A stretch of DNA of 41,743 bases. Origin: an uncultured Bacteroidaceae bacterium (lineage in GTDB: Bacteria; Bacteroidota; Bacteroidia; Bacteroidales; Bacteroidaceae). The DNA lies in assembly GCA_905235565.1 (NCBI GenBank), contig CAJOLR010000036.1, positions 7,819-49,561 on the forward strand, given 5' to 3'. Within the stretch, counting starts at the first letter, position 1, and every line of letters begins with the position of its first letter. The translations under genes were made by a program, and so were the position numbers. The notes beneath the pieces are model-generated. The model was not told the origin of the DNA, searched no databases, and saw nothing but the letters and a program-made list of their open reading frames with translations. Shown here piece after piece: positions 1 through 8,156 of this stretch.

Positions 1-770
1 GGCTCGAATACATTCAGCGAAAGAGCGTTATTTGGCTGGTCACCGGCACGGTAAGTAACAGGTATTCCAACCTCCAGGCCAAGTTCCTTGGCTGCTGAAA
101 CCGAAATACGTCCCTGTTCTGAGAATGTAGGTCTGATCTCAGGGATAAGAGAACGGCTGAAACCGTAATAATCCAGCAGAAAATCGGCCACATCATTCTC
201 CTTGAAGTTCCACATCATACCCTCTGAAAGGCCTGATACTGTTGTGCAGGTGGTTCCGGTAAGACGCATGGCGATATAATCACCCGGAAGCATTATCTTG
301 TCAATCTTCTCATAGAGTTTGGGCTCATTCTCCTTTACCCAAGCCAGCTTGGCGGCAGTGAAATTACCCGGTGAATTGAGCAGATTTGTCAGACACTGGC
401 CCTTTCCTATCTCACGGAAAGCCTTGTCACCGTAAGGAACGGCACGTGAATCGCACCAGATGATAGCGGGACGCAAAGCCTTTCCAGCCTTGTCAACACA
501 CACCAGACCGTGCATCTGATACGAGATACCGATAGCCTCAATGTCATTGCCCTTGGCACCGGACATCTGCATGACTTTTGCGGTCACGTTCTTGAGATAT
601 GTCCACCAGTCCTCAGGTTCCTGCTCAGCCCAACCCGGGTTGACAGCCTTGATTGGAGCTTCAGAATCTGGATAAAAAGCTGACGCTACACTTTTTCCTG
701 TCTCAATCGACACCAGGCTGGCCTTCACTGAAGAACTGCCTATGTCATAACCTAGCAGATATTTTTTCAT
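1..770 (-). CDS. xylB: Xylulokinase, 5' part only (runs off the left edge)
   Basis: FGGY-family sugar kinase that phosphorylates D-xylulose to xylulose 5-phosphate in the cytoplasm, feeding the pentose phosphate pathway. The reading frame is open from the ATG at 768-770 to the window edge, giving about 256 N-terminal residues of the roughly 490-500 usual for the family. Visible are the N-terminal phosphate-binding segment (YLLGYDIGSSSVKA), the substrate-side QMHGLV motif near residue 80, and IIWCDSRA just after it, as in xylulokinases. The start lies one base after the stop of the upstream alpha-xylosidase, so the two are almost certainly one transcript, which supports xylulose rather than another sugar as substrate. 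The ATP-binding C-terminal half is outside the window. Identity as xylulokinase rather than another FGGY kinase is inferred from these motifs and the neighbour. Confidence 0.9.
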   Translation of the reverse strand, partial: MKKYLLGYDIGSSSVKASLVSIETGKSVASAFYPDSEAPIKAVNPGWAEQEPEDWWTYLKNVTAKVMQMSGAKGNDIEAIGISYQMHGLVCVDKAGKALRPAIIWCDSRAVPYGDKAFREIGKGQCLTNLLNSPGNFTAAKLAWVKENEPKLYEKIDKIMLPGDYIAMRLTGTTCTTVSGLSEGMMWNFKENDVADFLLDYYGFSRSLIPEIRPTFSEQGRISVSAAKELGLEVGIPVTYRAGDQPNNALSLNVFE

Positions 771-771
771 T

Positions 772-3645
772 TCAGTTATGTTGTTTGATTGTTGAATTAT
801 TCTGTGGATAATGCAATGCGTGGCTATATATTACGGTCAAACCGTGGTAATGCACAGGAAATTCTATAATATTGTCCGGCAGATGCAGCCGTACATTGAA
901 CTTCCTGTCCCGGAGCATTCCATTGAATTCCCCCATACGCTGGCCGATAATGAAGTCTACCCCCATATCGCTTTCCCTGATATGAATGGGAATGATTGAA
1001 TACTCTCCGTTTTCATAGGCATTTGTGGTTCCGTCATCCTCATAAAGGACAAATGACCCGTCGCTGCCCGTATAGCAGTCTACGGTAAGTTCATCGGCAG
1101 GACTCTCGTCCACATAATTCATGTCATTTCCGGACACAAGTATGGCTCCCGACGGAACAAACAGAGGAATACGTTCATATGGAGCCTCCGCCTCTATCTT
1201 TTGACCACCAGCATAAATGTAATCGGAATAATAATCATACCAGATATTTCCATCCGGCAGATAAACATCCCTTGAAGTTGCCCCGTATTCATAGACGGGA
1301 CAAACCATAAGCGAAGGACCGAACATATACTGGTCTGATATGTCTCTTGCCTCCGGATCCTCAGGGAAATCCATCACCAGTCCGCGCATGATAGTCTTGC
1401 CTTGACTCCATGCCTGCCCTGCAAGTGAATATATGTAAGGCATCAGGCGATAGCGCATCCGGTTGTAATAAACTATCGATCTGTATGCAGGATGATTATT
1501 GGGCGCGATATTCCAAACTTCACGTAAAGGATACTGTCCGTGGGCACGGTACAGCGGACAGAACGTTCCGAACTGATACCAGCGGGTCTGGAGTTCACGC
1601 CATTCCTTAAGGTCATCTGTTTCTGTACGTGAGCGGTCATAGTAACGCTGTGCATTGGCATAACGGTTCTCTACGCAGAAACCGCCGATATCCATTGTCC
1701 AATAAGGATTGCCACAGAGTGAATAATTCATTCCTGCTGTTATCTGTGATCGCATATCCTCCCAACGGGTGCCTATGTCTCCGCTCCATGACGCCGTCGA
1801 ATACCTCTGTAATCCCGCAAATCCAGAACGGGTCAACTGGAACACGCGTTTGCTTGAATCCTCCTCTATGAGACCTTCATAGATAGCCTTGGCGTTCATA
1901 AGTGAATATGCCATCAGATACTCTGTCGATGAACCAAGCTCCGTAGGACCGCAAAGTGCCTTCCAATAGTCCATCGGAACGCAGTCACGGATATTAGGCT
2001 CGCTTGCGTCCATCCACCAGGCATCAATCCCATAACCGTAAAGATGATCCTTGAGCTGGTTCCAGAACAGTTTACGGGCGCCTTCAGAGTAAGCGTCATA
2101 GAATGAGCCGATGTATCCGGGCCCTACCCAATCGCGTATGCTGTCCTCGACGGCTCGGGTGTACATCCAGCCATGAGAGTCAAACTCCTTATAGTGTTCG
2201 GTAGATGCATAGAACTTGGGCCAGACAGATATCATCAGATGGGCATTCATTCCATGCACGCGGTCCATCATGCCTTGAGGATCCGGATATCGGGTCTCGT
2301 CAAACTCATGCGAGCCCCAGGAATCCTCCTTCCAGTAGTTCCAGTCCTGTACTATGTTGTCAAGACCGATACCCCTGCGACGGAATTCCCTTACCGTCTG
2401 AACCACTTCGTTCTGGTTCTGGTAGTGTTCGCGGCTCTGCCAGAATCCCATAGCCCATTTAGGCAGCATATTGGGACGGCCCACCAGTGAATGAAGGCCA
2501 CTGATCACTCCGTCCATATTGTCTCCCCAAATGAAATAATAGTCTGATTCCTGGACCATCTCGTTCCACATGGAGAGTCTTTCGGCCTCCTCCGTACTGA
2601 CAGGTGCATAAGCACGCAGTCCGCAATACGATGTTGTACCGTCCGGACGCCACTCTATGCGGAGTTCGTATTTCTCGCCCTTCTTCATATCAAAACTGAA
2701 TTTATATGAATTAGGGTTCCAGGCGGTGCGCCAGCGCTCCTTGACAACCTCCTCGCCACCAAGGAATACCCGGATATAGCCGGCATAGTACAGGATGAAA
2801 CTGTATACGCCTGTATCCTGAGCCTCCAGAGAGCCTTCATACAGCACCCTCTGCCCCAAGCGGGGAAGGTTCTTTACTGTTTCCGAATCAACAAAATAGA
2901 TGGAATCCTCCTGCCTTACCTGAGTACGGCCGCGCATTCCGCTGTAATATGTTCCGGTCAGACTACCCTGATTGCCGTCCTTGTCATACAGCGTAAACAG
3001 ACGGTTCAACTGACTGTAAGGTTCCGTATTGCCAAACCTGCCCATGGAATATGAATCCCACAGGATTCCATAACCGTTGGATGAGATTACGAACGGGATA
3101 CTGATTTTGGTGTTATACTGATACAGTTCCTCGTTCTGCCCCTTATAGTTCCACTGGTCCGACTGATGTTGTCCCAATCCGTAGAGTCCTTCTTCGGGAG
3201 ATGTGTCAAACCTGTTAATCGTTGAATAGCCGCGTGTTCCGTCTACAGTAATCGGTGTAAAGGAAGCTGGCACTGTCTCATTGCTGATGCGGTTACCGCC
3301 TGCATCCACAAACCTGACCCTTCCGTCAGTCTTGTTCACTATGGCACTTAATCCGGCTGTCTGCAGTTCCACTTCATCCTTGAGGTTTCGCACCGCAAAA
3401 CCCGCCTTCTGAGCCGCATCGGGTAATATAATCAAGCTGTTACGGTCATGAAATGATTTGTCGGGTGTAGCAGTTACGCGTACGATACGGTCCGACATCA
3501 CTGTCAGACGTACTTTCTGTGGACCGTTGTCAACAGGCTCGCGGACATTGACCACAACGCCGTCTGCCAAAATCCTATATTCCTTCCCGGCACAGGATAC
3601 GATTGCAACTCCAAGCAGCAGAATGAATAATGACCGAAGTTTCAT
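772..3645 (-). CDS. xylS: GH31 alpha-xylosidase with PA14 insert, predicted lipoprotein
   Basis: Glycoside hydrolase family 31 enzyme, predicted to remove alpha-linked xylose from xyloglucan-type oligosaccharides. The protein is about 957 aa from the ATG at 3645. A GTG 21 bases upstream is in frame but lies inside the likely -7 box (3666-3673), so I chose the ATG. The N-terminus is a lipoprotein signal (hydrophobic stretch, then VSC|A), placing the enzyme in a membrane, probably periplasmic or at the surface. A PA14-like insert occupies about residues 260-360, the arrangement known from Bacteroides xyloglucan alpha-xylosidases. The predicted nucleophile is the Asp in WWMDASEPN (about 546) and the acid/base the Asp in SWSGDIGTRW (about 623); both are present. 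It is followed at once by xylulokinase, so free xylose would be metabolised. No SusC/SusD pair is visible, but the locus continues to the left. Alpha-glucosidase activity cannot be excluded. Confidence 0.9.
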   Translation of the reverse strand: MKLRSLFILLLGVAIVSCAGKEYRILADGVVVNVREPVDNGPQKVRLTVMSDRIVRVTATPDKSFHDRNSLIILPDAAQKAGFAVRNLKDEVELQTAGLSAIVNKTDGRVRFVDAGGNRISNETVPASFTPITVDGTRGYSTINRFDTSPEEGLYGLGQHQSDQWNYKGQNEELYQYNTKISIPFVISSNGYGILWDSYSMGRFGNTEPYSQLNRLFTLYDKDGNQGSLTGTYYSGMRGRTQVRQEDSIYFVDSETVKNLPRLGQRVLYEGSLEAQDTGVYSFILYYAGYIRVFLGGEEVVKERWRTAWNPNSYKFSFDMKKGEKYELRIEWRPDGTTSYCGLRAYAPVSTEEAERLSMWNEMVQESDYYFIWGDNMDGVISGLHSLVGRPNMLPKWAMGFWQSREHYQNQNEVVQTVREFRRRGIGLDNIVQDWNYWKEDSWGSHEFDETRYPDPQGMMDRVHGMNAHLMISVWPKFYASTEHYKEFDSHGWMYTRAVEDSIRDWVGPGYIGSFYDAYSEGARKLFWNQLKDHLYGYGIDAWWMDASEPNIRDCVPMDYWKALCGPTELGSSTEYLMAYSLMNAKAIYEGLIEEDSSKRVFQLTRSGFAGLQRYSTASWSGDIGTRWEDMRSQITAGMNYSLCGNPYWTMDIGGFCVENRYANAQRYYDRSRTETDDLKEWRELQTRWYQFGTFCPLYRAHGQYPLREVWNIAPNNHPAYRSIVYYNRMRYRLMPYIYSLAGQAWSQGKTIMRGLVMDFPEDPEARDISDQYMFGPSLMVCPVYEYGATSRDVYLPDGNIWYDYYSDYIYAGGQKIEAEAPYERIPLFVPSGAILVSGNDMNYVDESPADELTVDCYTGSDGSFVLYEDDGTTNAYENGEYSIIPIHIRESDMGVDFIIGQRMGEFNGMLRDRKFNVRLHLPDNIIEFPVHYHGLTVIYSHALHYPQNNSTIKQHN

Positions 3646-3665
3646 ACACAAACTGATATTGTCCA

Positions 3666-3673
3666 CAAACTTA
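3666..3673 (-). promoter_or_regulatory. Candidate -7 box of the xylosidase-xylulokinase operon
   Basis: On the minus strand this reads TAAGTTTG, matching the Bacteroidetes -7 consensus TAnnTTTG. It lies about 20 bases upstream of the ATG at 3645. No good TTG-type -33 box was seen at the usual 19-21 bp distance, so a regulator may be needed. Confidence 0.45.
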
Positions 3674-3713
3674 ATGATTTTTCAGAATTAGAACGTATTC
3701 CACCGCTTTTAAT

Positions 3714-3758
3714 TTTTTAAAAAAATAATGGAGGGGACCGTCATGTCCTCTCCATTAT
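3714..3758 (-). terminator. Rho-independent terminator of fba
   Basis: Downstream of fba on the minus strand, two 14-base arms (3725-3738 and 3745-3758) pair with one G-U or mismatch around a 6-base loop. On the minus strand they are followed by a run of T (3716-3724 read as complement). It separates fba from the xylosidase operon read in the same direction. Confidence 0.85.
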
Positions 3759-3785
3759 CATTTATATGTGTGTTTATGGTGATTC

Positions 3786-4787
3786 TTACTGCTCGAGAAG
3801 CTTGCCGTCTGAACCCAGCACCTCAACGATCTTGTGGATGTACATCTTCTTCATGTTCTCGCGTGCAGGCTTGAGATACTGGCGGGGATCAAAGTCTCCG
3901 GGATGCTCAGCCAGGTGCTGACGGATGGCAGCGGTCATGGCCAGACGTGAGTCAGAGTCGATGTTGATCTTGCAGACAGCGCTCTTGGCAGCCTTGCGAA
4001 GCTGCTCCTCGGGAATACCTATTGCAGCCTCAAGCTTACCTCCGAACTTGTTGATGGTGTTGACCTCATCCATGGGAACTGATGAAGATCCGTGCAGTAC
4101 AATGGGGAATCCGGGAAGTTTCTTCTCGATCTCGGCCAGAACGTCGAATGCCAATGGAGGCGGAACCAGGACACCGTTTACAAGTGTGCACTGTGCGGGA
4201 GTGAACTTGTGTGCACCGTGGGATGTACCTATTGAAATAGCCAGTGAATCGCAACCTGTACGGGTAGCGAAATCGATAACCTCCTCGGGCTTTGTATAGT
4301 GAGACTCTGCGGCCGAAACCTCATCCTCAACACCTGCCAGAACGCCCAGCTCGGCCTCAACGGTAACGTCATACTTGTGAGCATAGTCAACAACTTTCTT
4401 GGCAAGAGCGATATTCTCCTCGTAAGGAAGGTGTGAGCCGTCAATCATAACTGATGAGAAGCCCATGTCGATGCAATCCTTGCAGAGCTCAAAGCTGTCA
4501 CCGTGGTCAAGGTGAAGCACAATCTCGGGATGAGCGCAACCCAACTCCCTGGCGTATGCAACAGCACCCTCAGCCATATAACGCAGGATAGTGGCGTTGG
4601 CATAGTTGCGGGCACCCTTTGATACCTGCATGATAACCGGTGACTTGGTCTCGACTGCAGCCATGACGATGGCCTGCATCTGCTCCATAGTGTTGAAATT
4701 GAATGCCGGGATAGCATAACCGCCCTTGACGGCTGCGGCAAACATCGCGCGGGTGTTTACAAGACCCAGATCTTTGTAGTTTACCAT
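3786..4787 (-). CDS. fba: Class II fructose-bisphosphate aldolase
   Basis: Zinc-dependent aldolase that cleaves fructose 1,6-bisphosphate to glyceraldehyde 3-phosphate and dihydroxyacetone phosphate in glycolysis, and the reverse in gluconeogenesis. The 333-aa protein has the class II signature LHLDHGDS, with metal-ligand and catalytic His/Asp at about 92-95, the VEAELG segment, and the phosphate-binding SIGTSHGAHK and VLHGSSS segments. Length is normal for this subfamily. The gene stands alone: a terminator follows it and a 305-bp intergenic region separates it from the divergent rpmE2. A weak -7 box (TAATTTCG on the minus strand, 4840-4847) is the best promoter candidate. Confidence 0.95.
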   Translation of the reverse strand: MVNYKDLGLVNTRAMFAAAVKGGYAIPAFNFNTMEQMQAIVMAAVETKSPVIMQVSKGARNYANATILRYMAEGAVAYARELGCAHPEIVLHLDHGDSFELCKDCIDMGFSSVMIDGSHLPYEENIALAKKVVDYAHKYDVTVEAELGVLAGVEDEVSAAESHYTKPEEVIDFATRTGCDSLAISIGTSHGAHKFTPAQCTLVNGVLVPPPLAFDVLAEIEKKLPGFPIVLHGSSSVPMDEVNTINKFGGKLEAAIGIPEEQLRKAAKSAVCKINIDSDSRLAMTAAIRQHLAEHPGDFDPRQYLKPARENMKKMYIHKIVEVLGSDGKLLEQ

Positions 4788-5092
4788 AATGAAGTAGTTT
4801 TATTTAGTGAATATCCAATGTCTTACTTGAATTCAGCCGCGAAATTACAATCTTTGAATCCTTTATTAAATAAATGAGAGACAAAAGTTATCAACTCTTT
4901 CACAAAGTTTAAGTCCGTGTCTGATTTTTGCGCACCGGAGTGAGCAAAACATAGCACGCATCAAAAAAAACAAGTACAAAAAAATTGCCGGTAAAGAAAA
5001 ATAACGTAACTTTGCGCGCTGAAACCCCCATAATCATGTCACGCCTATGTTCCGGCGGACGCTAAATGGAGTAATTAAAAACAAAATAAGTT
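4788..5092. other. Divergent intergenic region between fba and rpmE2
   Basis: This 305-bp AT-rich spacer has no convincing reading frame. It holds the promoter of rpmE2 (4985-5014), a weaker candidate for fba (4840-4847) and the roughly 70-nt leader of rpmE2. I see no repeat or RNA gene in its middle part. Confidence 0.6.
4985..5014 (+). promoter_or_regulatory. Promoter of rpmE2
   Basis: A TTG at 4985-4987 and TAACTTTG at 5007-5014, separated by 19 bp, match the Bacteroidetes sigma-ABfr pattern (TTTG, 19-21 bp, TAnnTTTG). The predicted RNA would start near 5020 and carry a leader of about 70 nt, long enough for feedback control. The leader contains GGCGGAC followed by GGAG, a pair of motifs also seen in the rplU leader. 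Confidence 0.7.
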
Positions 5093-5350
5093 ATGAAAAA
5101 AGGTATTCATCCCGAGAACTATCGTCCTGTAGTATTCAAGGACATGTCAAACGGTGATTGCTTCCTGTCACGCTCAACCTGCGCAACCAAGGAGACAATC
5201 GAATTCGAAGGTCAGACCTACCCCCTGATCAAGATTGAAATCTCTAACACCTCTCACCCCTTCTTCACCGGTAAGTCAAAGCTTGTCGATACCGCAGGAC
5301 GCGTGGACAAGTTCATGAGCCGTTACGCAAGAAGCCGCGGAGGCAAATGA
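5093..5350 (+). CDS. rpmE2: Ribosomal protein L31, type B
   Basis: 85-aa protein of the large ribosomal subunit. It begins [18 protein letters not shown] and has the [11 protein letters not shown] segment typical of L31. The CxxC zinc ligands of the A type are absent, so this is the zinc-independent B form. It is monocistronic: a strong promoter lies upstream and a terminator downstream. The stop codon sits inside a 13-base motif that recurs inverted over the stop codon of the convergent gene at 5472. Confidence 0.97.
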   Translation: MKKGIHPENYRPVVFKDMSNGDCFLSRSTCATKETIEFEGQTYPLIKIEISNTSHPFFTGKSKLVDTAGRVDKFMSRYARSRGGK

Positions 5351-5377
5351 TACAATCGGGGGCAGACCCCTTTTGTA
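5343..5377 (+). repeat. REP-like palindrome fused to the rpmE2 stop codon
   Basis: Arms at 5351-5361 (TACAATCGGGG) and 5367-5377 (CCCCTTTTGTA) form a stem with two central mismatches and a 5-base loop. The 13 bases 5343-5355 (GCAAATGATACAA) include the rpmE2 stop and recur inverted at 5467-5479 over the stop of the convergent gene. It is a divergent member of the palindrome family also seen at 5449, 19488, 38830 and 40720. Confidence 0.55.
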
Positions 5378-5390
5378 CTGTTTTCAAGAT

Positions 5391-5427
5391 AAAAGGTCCG
5401 GAATCATACTCCGGACCTTTCTTTTTA
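5391..5427 (+). terminator. Rho-independent terminator of rpmE2
   Basis: Perfect arms AAAGGTCCGGA (5392-5402) and TCCGGACCTTT (5410-5420) around a short loop are followed by CTTTTT. Reading the other way the hairpin is followed by TTTTATC, so it may also serve the convergent gene that ends at 5472. Confidence 0.9.
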
Positions 5428-5448
5428 TATGCAACAGCAAAAATGACG

Positions 5449-5479
5449 CAAAAGGGGACTGCCCTTTTGTATCATTTGC
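5449..5479 (-). repeat. REP-like palindrome fused to the DUF3256 stop codon
   Basis: CAAAAGGG (5449-5456) and CCCTTTTG (5462-5469) pair perfectly around GACTG. On the minus strand the hairpin begins immediately after the stop codon at 5472-5474. The segment 5467-5479 is the inverted copy of 5343-5355. Confidence 0.6.
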
Positions 5480-6104
5480 GTTTGAAGCGCTTTCCGTCCC
5501 AGATATAGCGCAGTGGTTCCGGCTTGAACCAGGAGCGGTATTTATCAGCATCCTCACCTATGTAATCAAGAGATGTGTAGCTGAACTCCAGACCTCCGTC
5601 AACGGCTGTTGCGGACTGGAGCCTGAGCAGTGACTGCTTCTTGAGCACATCCAACGAATCGCTCTTGAGAGCCTGTCTGGTCAGATAATCGTCAAACTTC
5701 GGGAGTTCAATCAGATCCTTGCCGTCTATCGGATTCCAGTCCTCATCAAAAAACGACAGGTGTGAATCCTCATAACGTGCAGTCACAGTCTTGATTATGC
5801 ATATCAGGTTCTTTCCGTTCCTACGGTCAAAGAGCACCATATCCAGCTTGCCCGATTGTGATGTCGTTACCGTAAGCGAATTATCCGACAGTTCGTTCAT
5901 GACACTCTCGCCACCCAGTTTGTTCTGCGCCCGGGCCTTCATGCCGCTGTCCATATAATCAATAAAATCCATACGCTCGCTTCTGGTTAGCAGTGGCATT
6001 ATGGAGTCCGGCATGTTTATGAACAATGAGCGGATATCCTCCGCACTGGCCGCGCCCCACATCAAGGCACTCAGGAATAAAACGGCTAATAATCTTCTAT
6101 TCAT
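5472..6104 (-). CDS. DUF3256 family protein, secreted
   Basis: A 210-aa protein of a Bacteroidetes family of unknown function. The N-terminus is a signal peptide (MNRRLLAVLFLSALMWGAASA|ED), so the product is predicted to be periplasmic or outer-membrane associated. The body has the family's typical opening (DIRSLFINMPDSIMPLLTRSERMD) and ends in a basic KRFKRK tail. The start overlaps the truA stop by four bases (ATGA, 6101-6104), so it is translationally coupled to truA as last gene of a four-gene operon. I infer no function from this position, since the other members act on RNA. Confidence 0.85.
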   Translation of the reverse strand: MNRRLLAVLFLSALMWGAASAEDIRSLFINMPDSIMPLLTRSERMDFIDYMDSGMKARAQNKLGGESVMNELSDNSLTVTTSQSGKLDMVLFDRRNGKNLICIIKTVTARYEDSHLSFFDEDWNPIDGKDLIELPKFDDYLTRQALKSDSLDVLKKQSLLRLQSATAVDGGLEFSYTSLDYIGEDADKYRSWFKPEPLRYIWDGKRFKRK

Positions 6105-6850
6105 ATCTGAAACAGGTTATCGGGGTATACGATCTTGTGCAGGAACAGCCCTTGCGCCGGGGCCGAATCGCCGGCACTGCAGCGGTCCCTGCTATCAATT
6201 ATCTTCTTGAATTCTTCTACAGTAATCTTGTGACGTCCCACTTCCATTAGCGTCCCCACTATGGCCCGGACCATATTCCTGAGAAAACGGTCTGCGGTAA
6301 CGGTAAACACCCACCTGTTATCACCCAAATGACTCCAAACAGCTTCTGATACGCGGCAGTCATTGGTCCTGGTGTCGGTATGCAGCTTGCTGAAACTGGT
6401 AAAATCAACCGTTTCAACGAGCAATCCGGCCGCCCGGTTCATCAGTTCAAAATCAGGTTCGTTTGACAGGAACCATGAATAATTACGGTGGAACGCACTC
6501 TTGTTCAGAGTCACATAGTATTTGTATGTGCGTGACAATGCGTCAAAACGTGCATGGGCATCGGGGCGGACCGGAACTATTCCGTGTACGGCTATATCCG
6601 GAGGCAGGATACCGTTCAGCTTATTCCGCATCCATGCGCATTCCTGCGGTTCATCCAGGTCAAAATGCGCCACCATCTGGGATGCATGAACGCCGGCATC
6701 GGTACGACCGGCACCCGTCACAGCCACCTTTTGGCGCAGGAACAGCGCCAGAGCCTCCTCCAGAGTCTGCTGAACGGACGGAGAGTGCGGCTGGATCTGC
6801 CATCCGCTGTATGCGCCTCCGTCAAATTCCAGATAAATAAAGTATCTCAT
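6101..6850 (-). CDS. truA: tRNA pseudouridine synthase A
   Basis: Converts uridines 38-40 of the tRNA anticodon arm to pseudouridine. The 249-aa protein has the catalytic motif GRTDAGVHA with the nucleophile Asp at residue 51, and the N-terminal YLEFDGGAYSGWQIQ segment of the family. Length is typical. It overlaps rsmE by the four bases ATGA at 6847-6850 and the DUF3256 gene by ATGA at 6101-6104, a chain of coupled translation. Confidence 0.96.
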   Translation of the reverse strand: MRYFIYLEFDGGAYSGWQIQPHSPSVQQTLEEALALFLRQKVAVTGAGRTDAGVHASQMVAHFDLDEPQECAWMRNKLNGILPPDIAVHGIVPVRPDAHARFDALSRTYKYYVTLNKSAFHRNYSWFLSNEPDFELMNRAAGLLVETVDFTSFSKLHTDTRTNDCRVSEAVWSHLGDNRWVFTVTADRFLRNMVRAIVGTLMEVGRHKITVEEFKKIIDSRDRCSAGDSAPAQGLFLHKIVYPDNLFQI

Positions 6851-7554
6851 TCCCTGTTCTGTCCTGCCAGATTCATAATATGTACGGCCACAAGCGCCGC
6901 CGTCTCAGTACGCAGACGCGATGGTCCCAGCGATATAGGCTTGAAACCGGCCTTAAGGGCCATATCTATCTCACCGGGGCTGAAATCGCCCTCCGGGCCG
7001 ATAAGCACGAGTGAGTTGTGTGCCGCAGCCACTGCATCCTGAAGGAGGAGTTTGCTGCCAGGTTCACAGTGAGCTATGAACTTGTCACCGTCAAAGCCGC
7101 GTTCAATGAAACTCCGGAAAGATGTCATTCCGTTCAGCACAGGGAGTGTTGCCTTCTGCGACTGCTTCATGGCCGACACAGCAATCTTCCCAATACGGTC
7201 CATCTTTATCACATCACGTTCCGAGTGGTCTGTCTTTAGGAACGTGATCTCATCCACACCTATCTCAACAGCCTTTTCCACAAACCATTCATTGCGGTCC
7301 ATCAGTTTGGTGGGAGCAACGGCAATATGCAGATGCCCGCTCCAAAGCGGCTTCTGCTCCTCCTTATTCTCTATATGCACCATGCAGCGCTTGCCCGATA
7401 CAGCACTTATAACCGCATCATAAAAAAAGCCCTTTCCATCGGTCAGACGGATACGGTCTCCCTCTTTCATGCGGAGCACACGGATGCAGTGCCCGGCCTC
7501 CTCCTCAGGGAGCTGCACGTCATCCTGTATATCGGGAACATAGAAAAGCCACAT
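6847..7554 (-). CDS. rsmE: 16S rRNA m3U1498 methyltransferase
   Basis: SPOUT-class enzyme that methylates N3 of U1498 in 16S rRNA using S-adenosylmethionine. The 235-aa protein has the knotted C-terminal SAM-binding motifs LIGPEGDFSPGEI and SLGPSRLRTETAA. The N-terminal PUA-like part (about 1-70) includes HCIRVLRMKEGDRI. The start is 8 bases after the stop of the DUF151 gene and its end overlaps truA, so it is the second gene of this operon. Confidence 0.96.
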   Translation of the reverse strand: MWLFYVPDIQDDVQLPEEEAGHCIRVLRMKEGDRIRLTDGKGFFYDAVISAVSGKRCMVHIENKEEQKPLWSGHLHIAVAPTKLMDRNEWFVEKAVEIGVDEITFLKTDHSERDVIKMDRIGKIAVSAMKQSQKATLPVLNGMTSFRSFIERGFDGDKFIAHCEPGSKLLLQDAVAAAHNSLVLIGPEGDFSPGEIDMALKAGFKPISLGPSRLRTETAALVAVHIMNLAGQNRE

Positions 7555-7562
7555 ATATGCTG

Positions 7563-8156
7563 TCAGATTAAGTCCATATCAGATTCACCAGCCTGTCCGC
7601 GGCTGTTTATCTCGTCACGCAGACGTGCGGCAAACTCATAATTCTCGGTAGCGATAGCCTGCTCCATAGCCTCCTTGAGCACCTTTGTACTGGCAGTAGT
7701 GATAGGCAATGAATATGCACCGTCGGATTGCAGGCGTACGCAGTTGTGCTCCAGCAGCTCCTCCTCAATATAAATAGGTATATTACTACGCACAGCCAGC
7801 GCCAGGGCATCCGATGTACGGCAGGTAATGAATGAGGTGTTGCCGTCACGTTCAATGAACAGATGGGAATAGAATATACCTCCGCTTATCCTGTATATTT
7901 CCATCTCTGTCAGATTACCGTCAAACTGCTTGAGAGTATTCAGATACAGGTCATAGATACCGGGATGCGGGATGCGGTGACGGAACAGGCTCACTATGAT
8001 GGCCTGAGCCTCAAGAGGCCCGACCAGAACCGGAAGGCAACGCAACCCCTCATCGGCCCCGTACTTCTCCTTGAGCAGCGCTATCAGGGCCAGATCCGAC
8101 GGTTTACGGTTCAGAATCTCCCCTACTACAAGTTCTATCTTCCTCTTCTCATCCAT
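7563..8156 (-). CDS. Bifunctional nuclease (DUF151) domain protein with UvrB/UvrC motif
   Basis: 197-aa protein. Residues about 1-135 match the bifunctional nuclease domain (PVLVGPLEAQAIIV and RTSDALALAVRSNIPIYIEE are characteristic). A UVR motif follows at about 160-190 (LKEAMEQAIATENYEFAARLRDEI), a helical hairpin that mediates protein contact in UvrB, UvrC and ClpC-type proteins. The DUF151 family is described as having DNase and RNase activity in some organisms; that this protein is a nuclease is inferred from family only. It is first in the operon with rsmE, truA and DUF3256. A TATTTTTG box on the minus strand (8164-8171) lies so close to the ATG that the leader would be only a few bases. 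Confidence 0.88.
   Translation of the reverse strand: MDEKRKIELVVGEILNRKPSDLALIALLKEKYGADEGLRCLPVLVGPLEAQAIIVSLFRHRIPHPGIYDLYLNTLKQFDGNLTEMEIYRISGGIFYSHLFIERDGNTSFITCRTSDALALAVRSNIPIYIEEELLEHNCVRLQSDGAYSLPITTASTKVLKEAMEQAIATENYEFAARLRDEINSRGQAGESDMDLI

Noticed and set aside
3646..3666. GTG start of the alpha-xylosidase seven codons upstream
   Set aside because: It overlaps the predicted -7 box, and the ATG at 3645 gives a standard lipoprotein signal.
5020..5092. Known riboswitch in the rpmE2 leader
   Set aside because: No recognisable aptamer consensus; only a short motif shared with the rplU leader.
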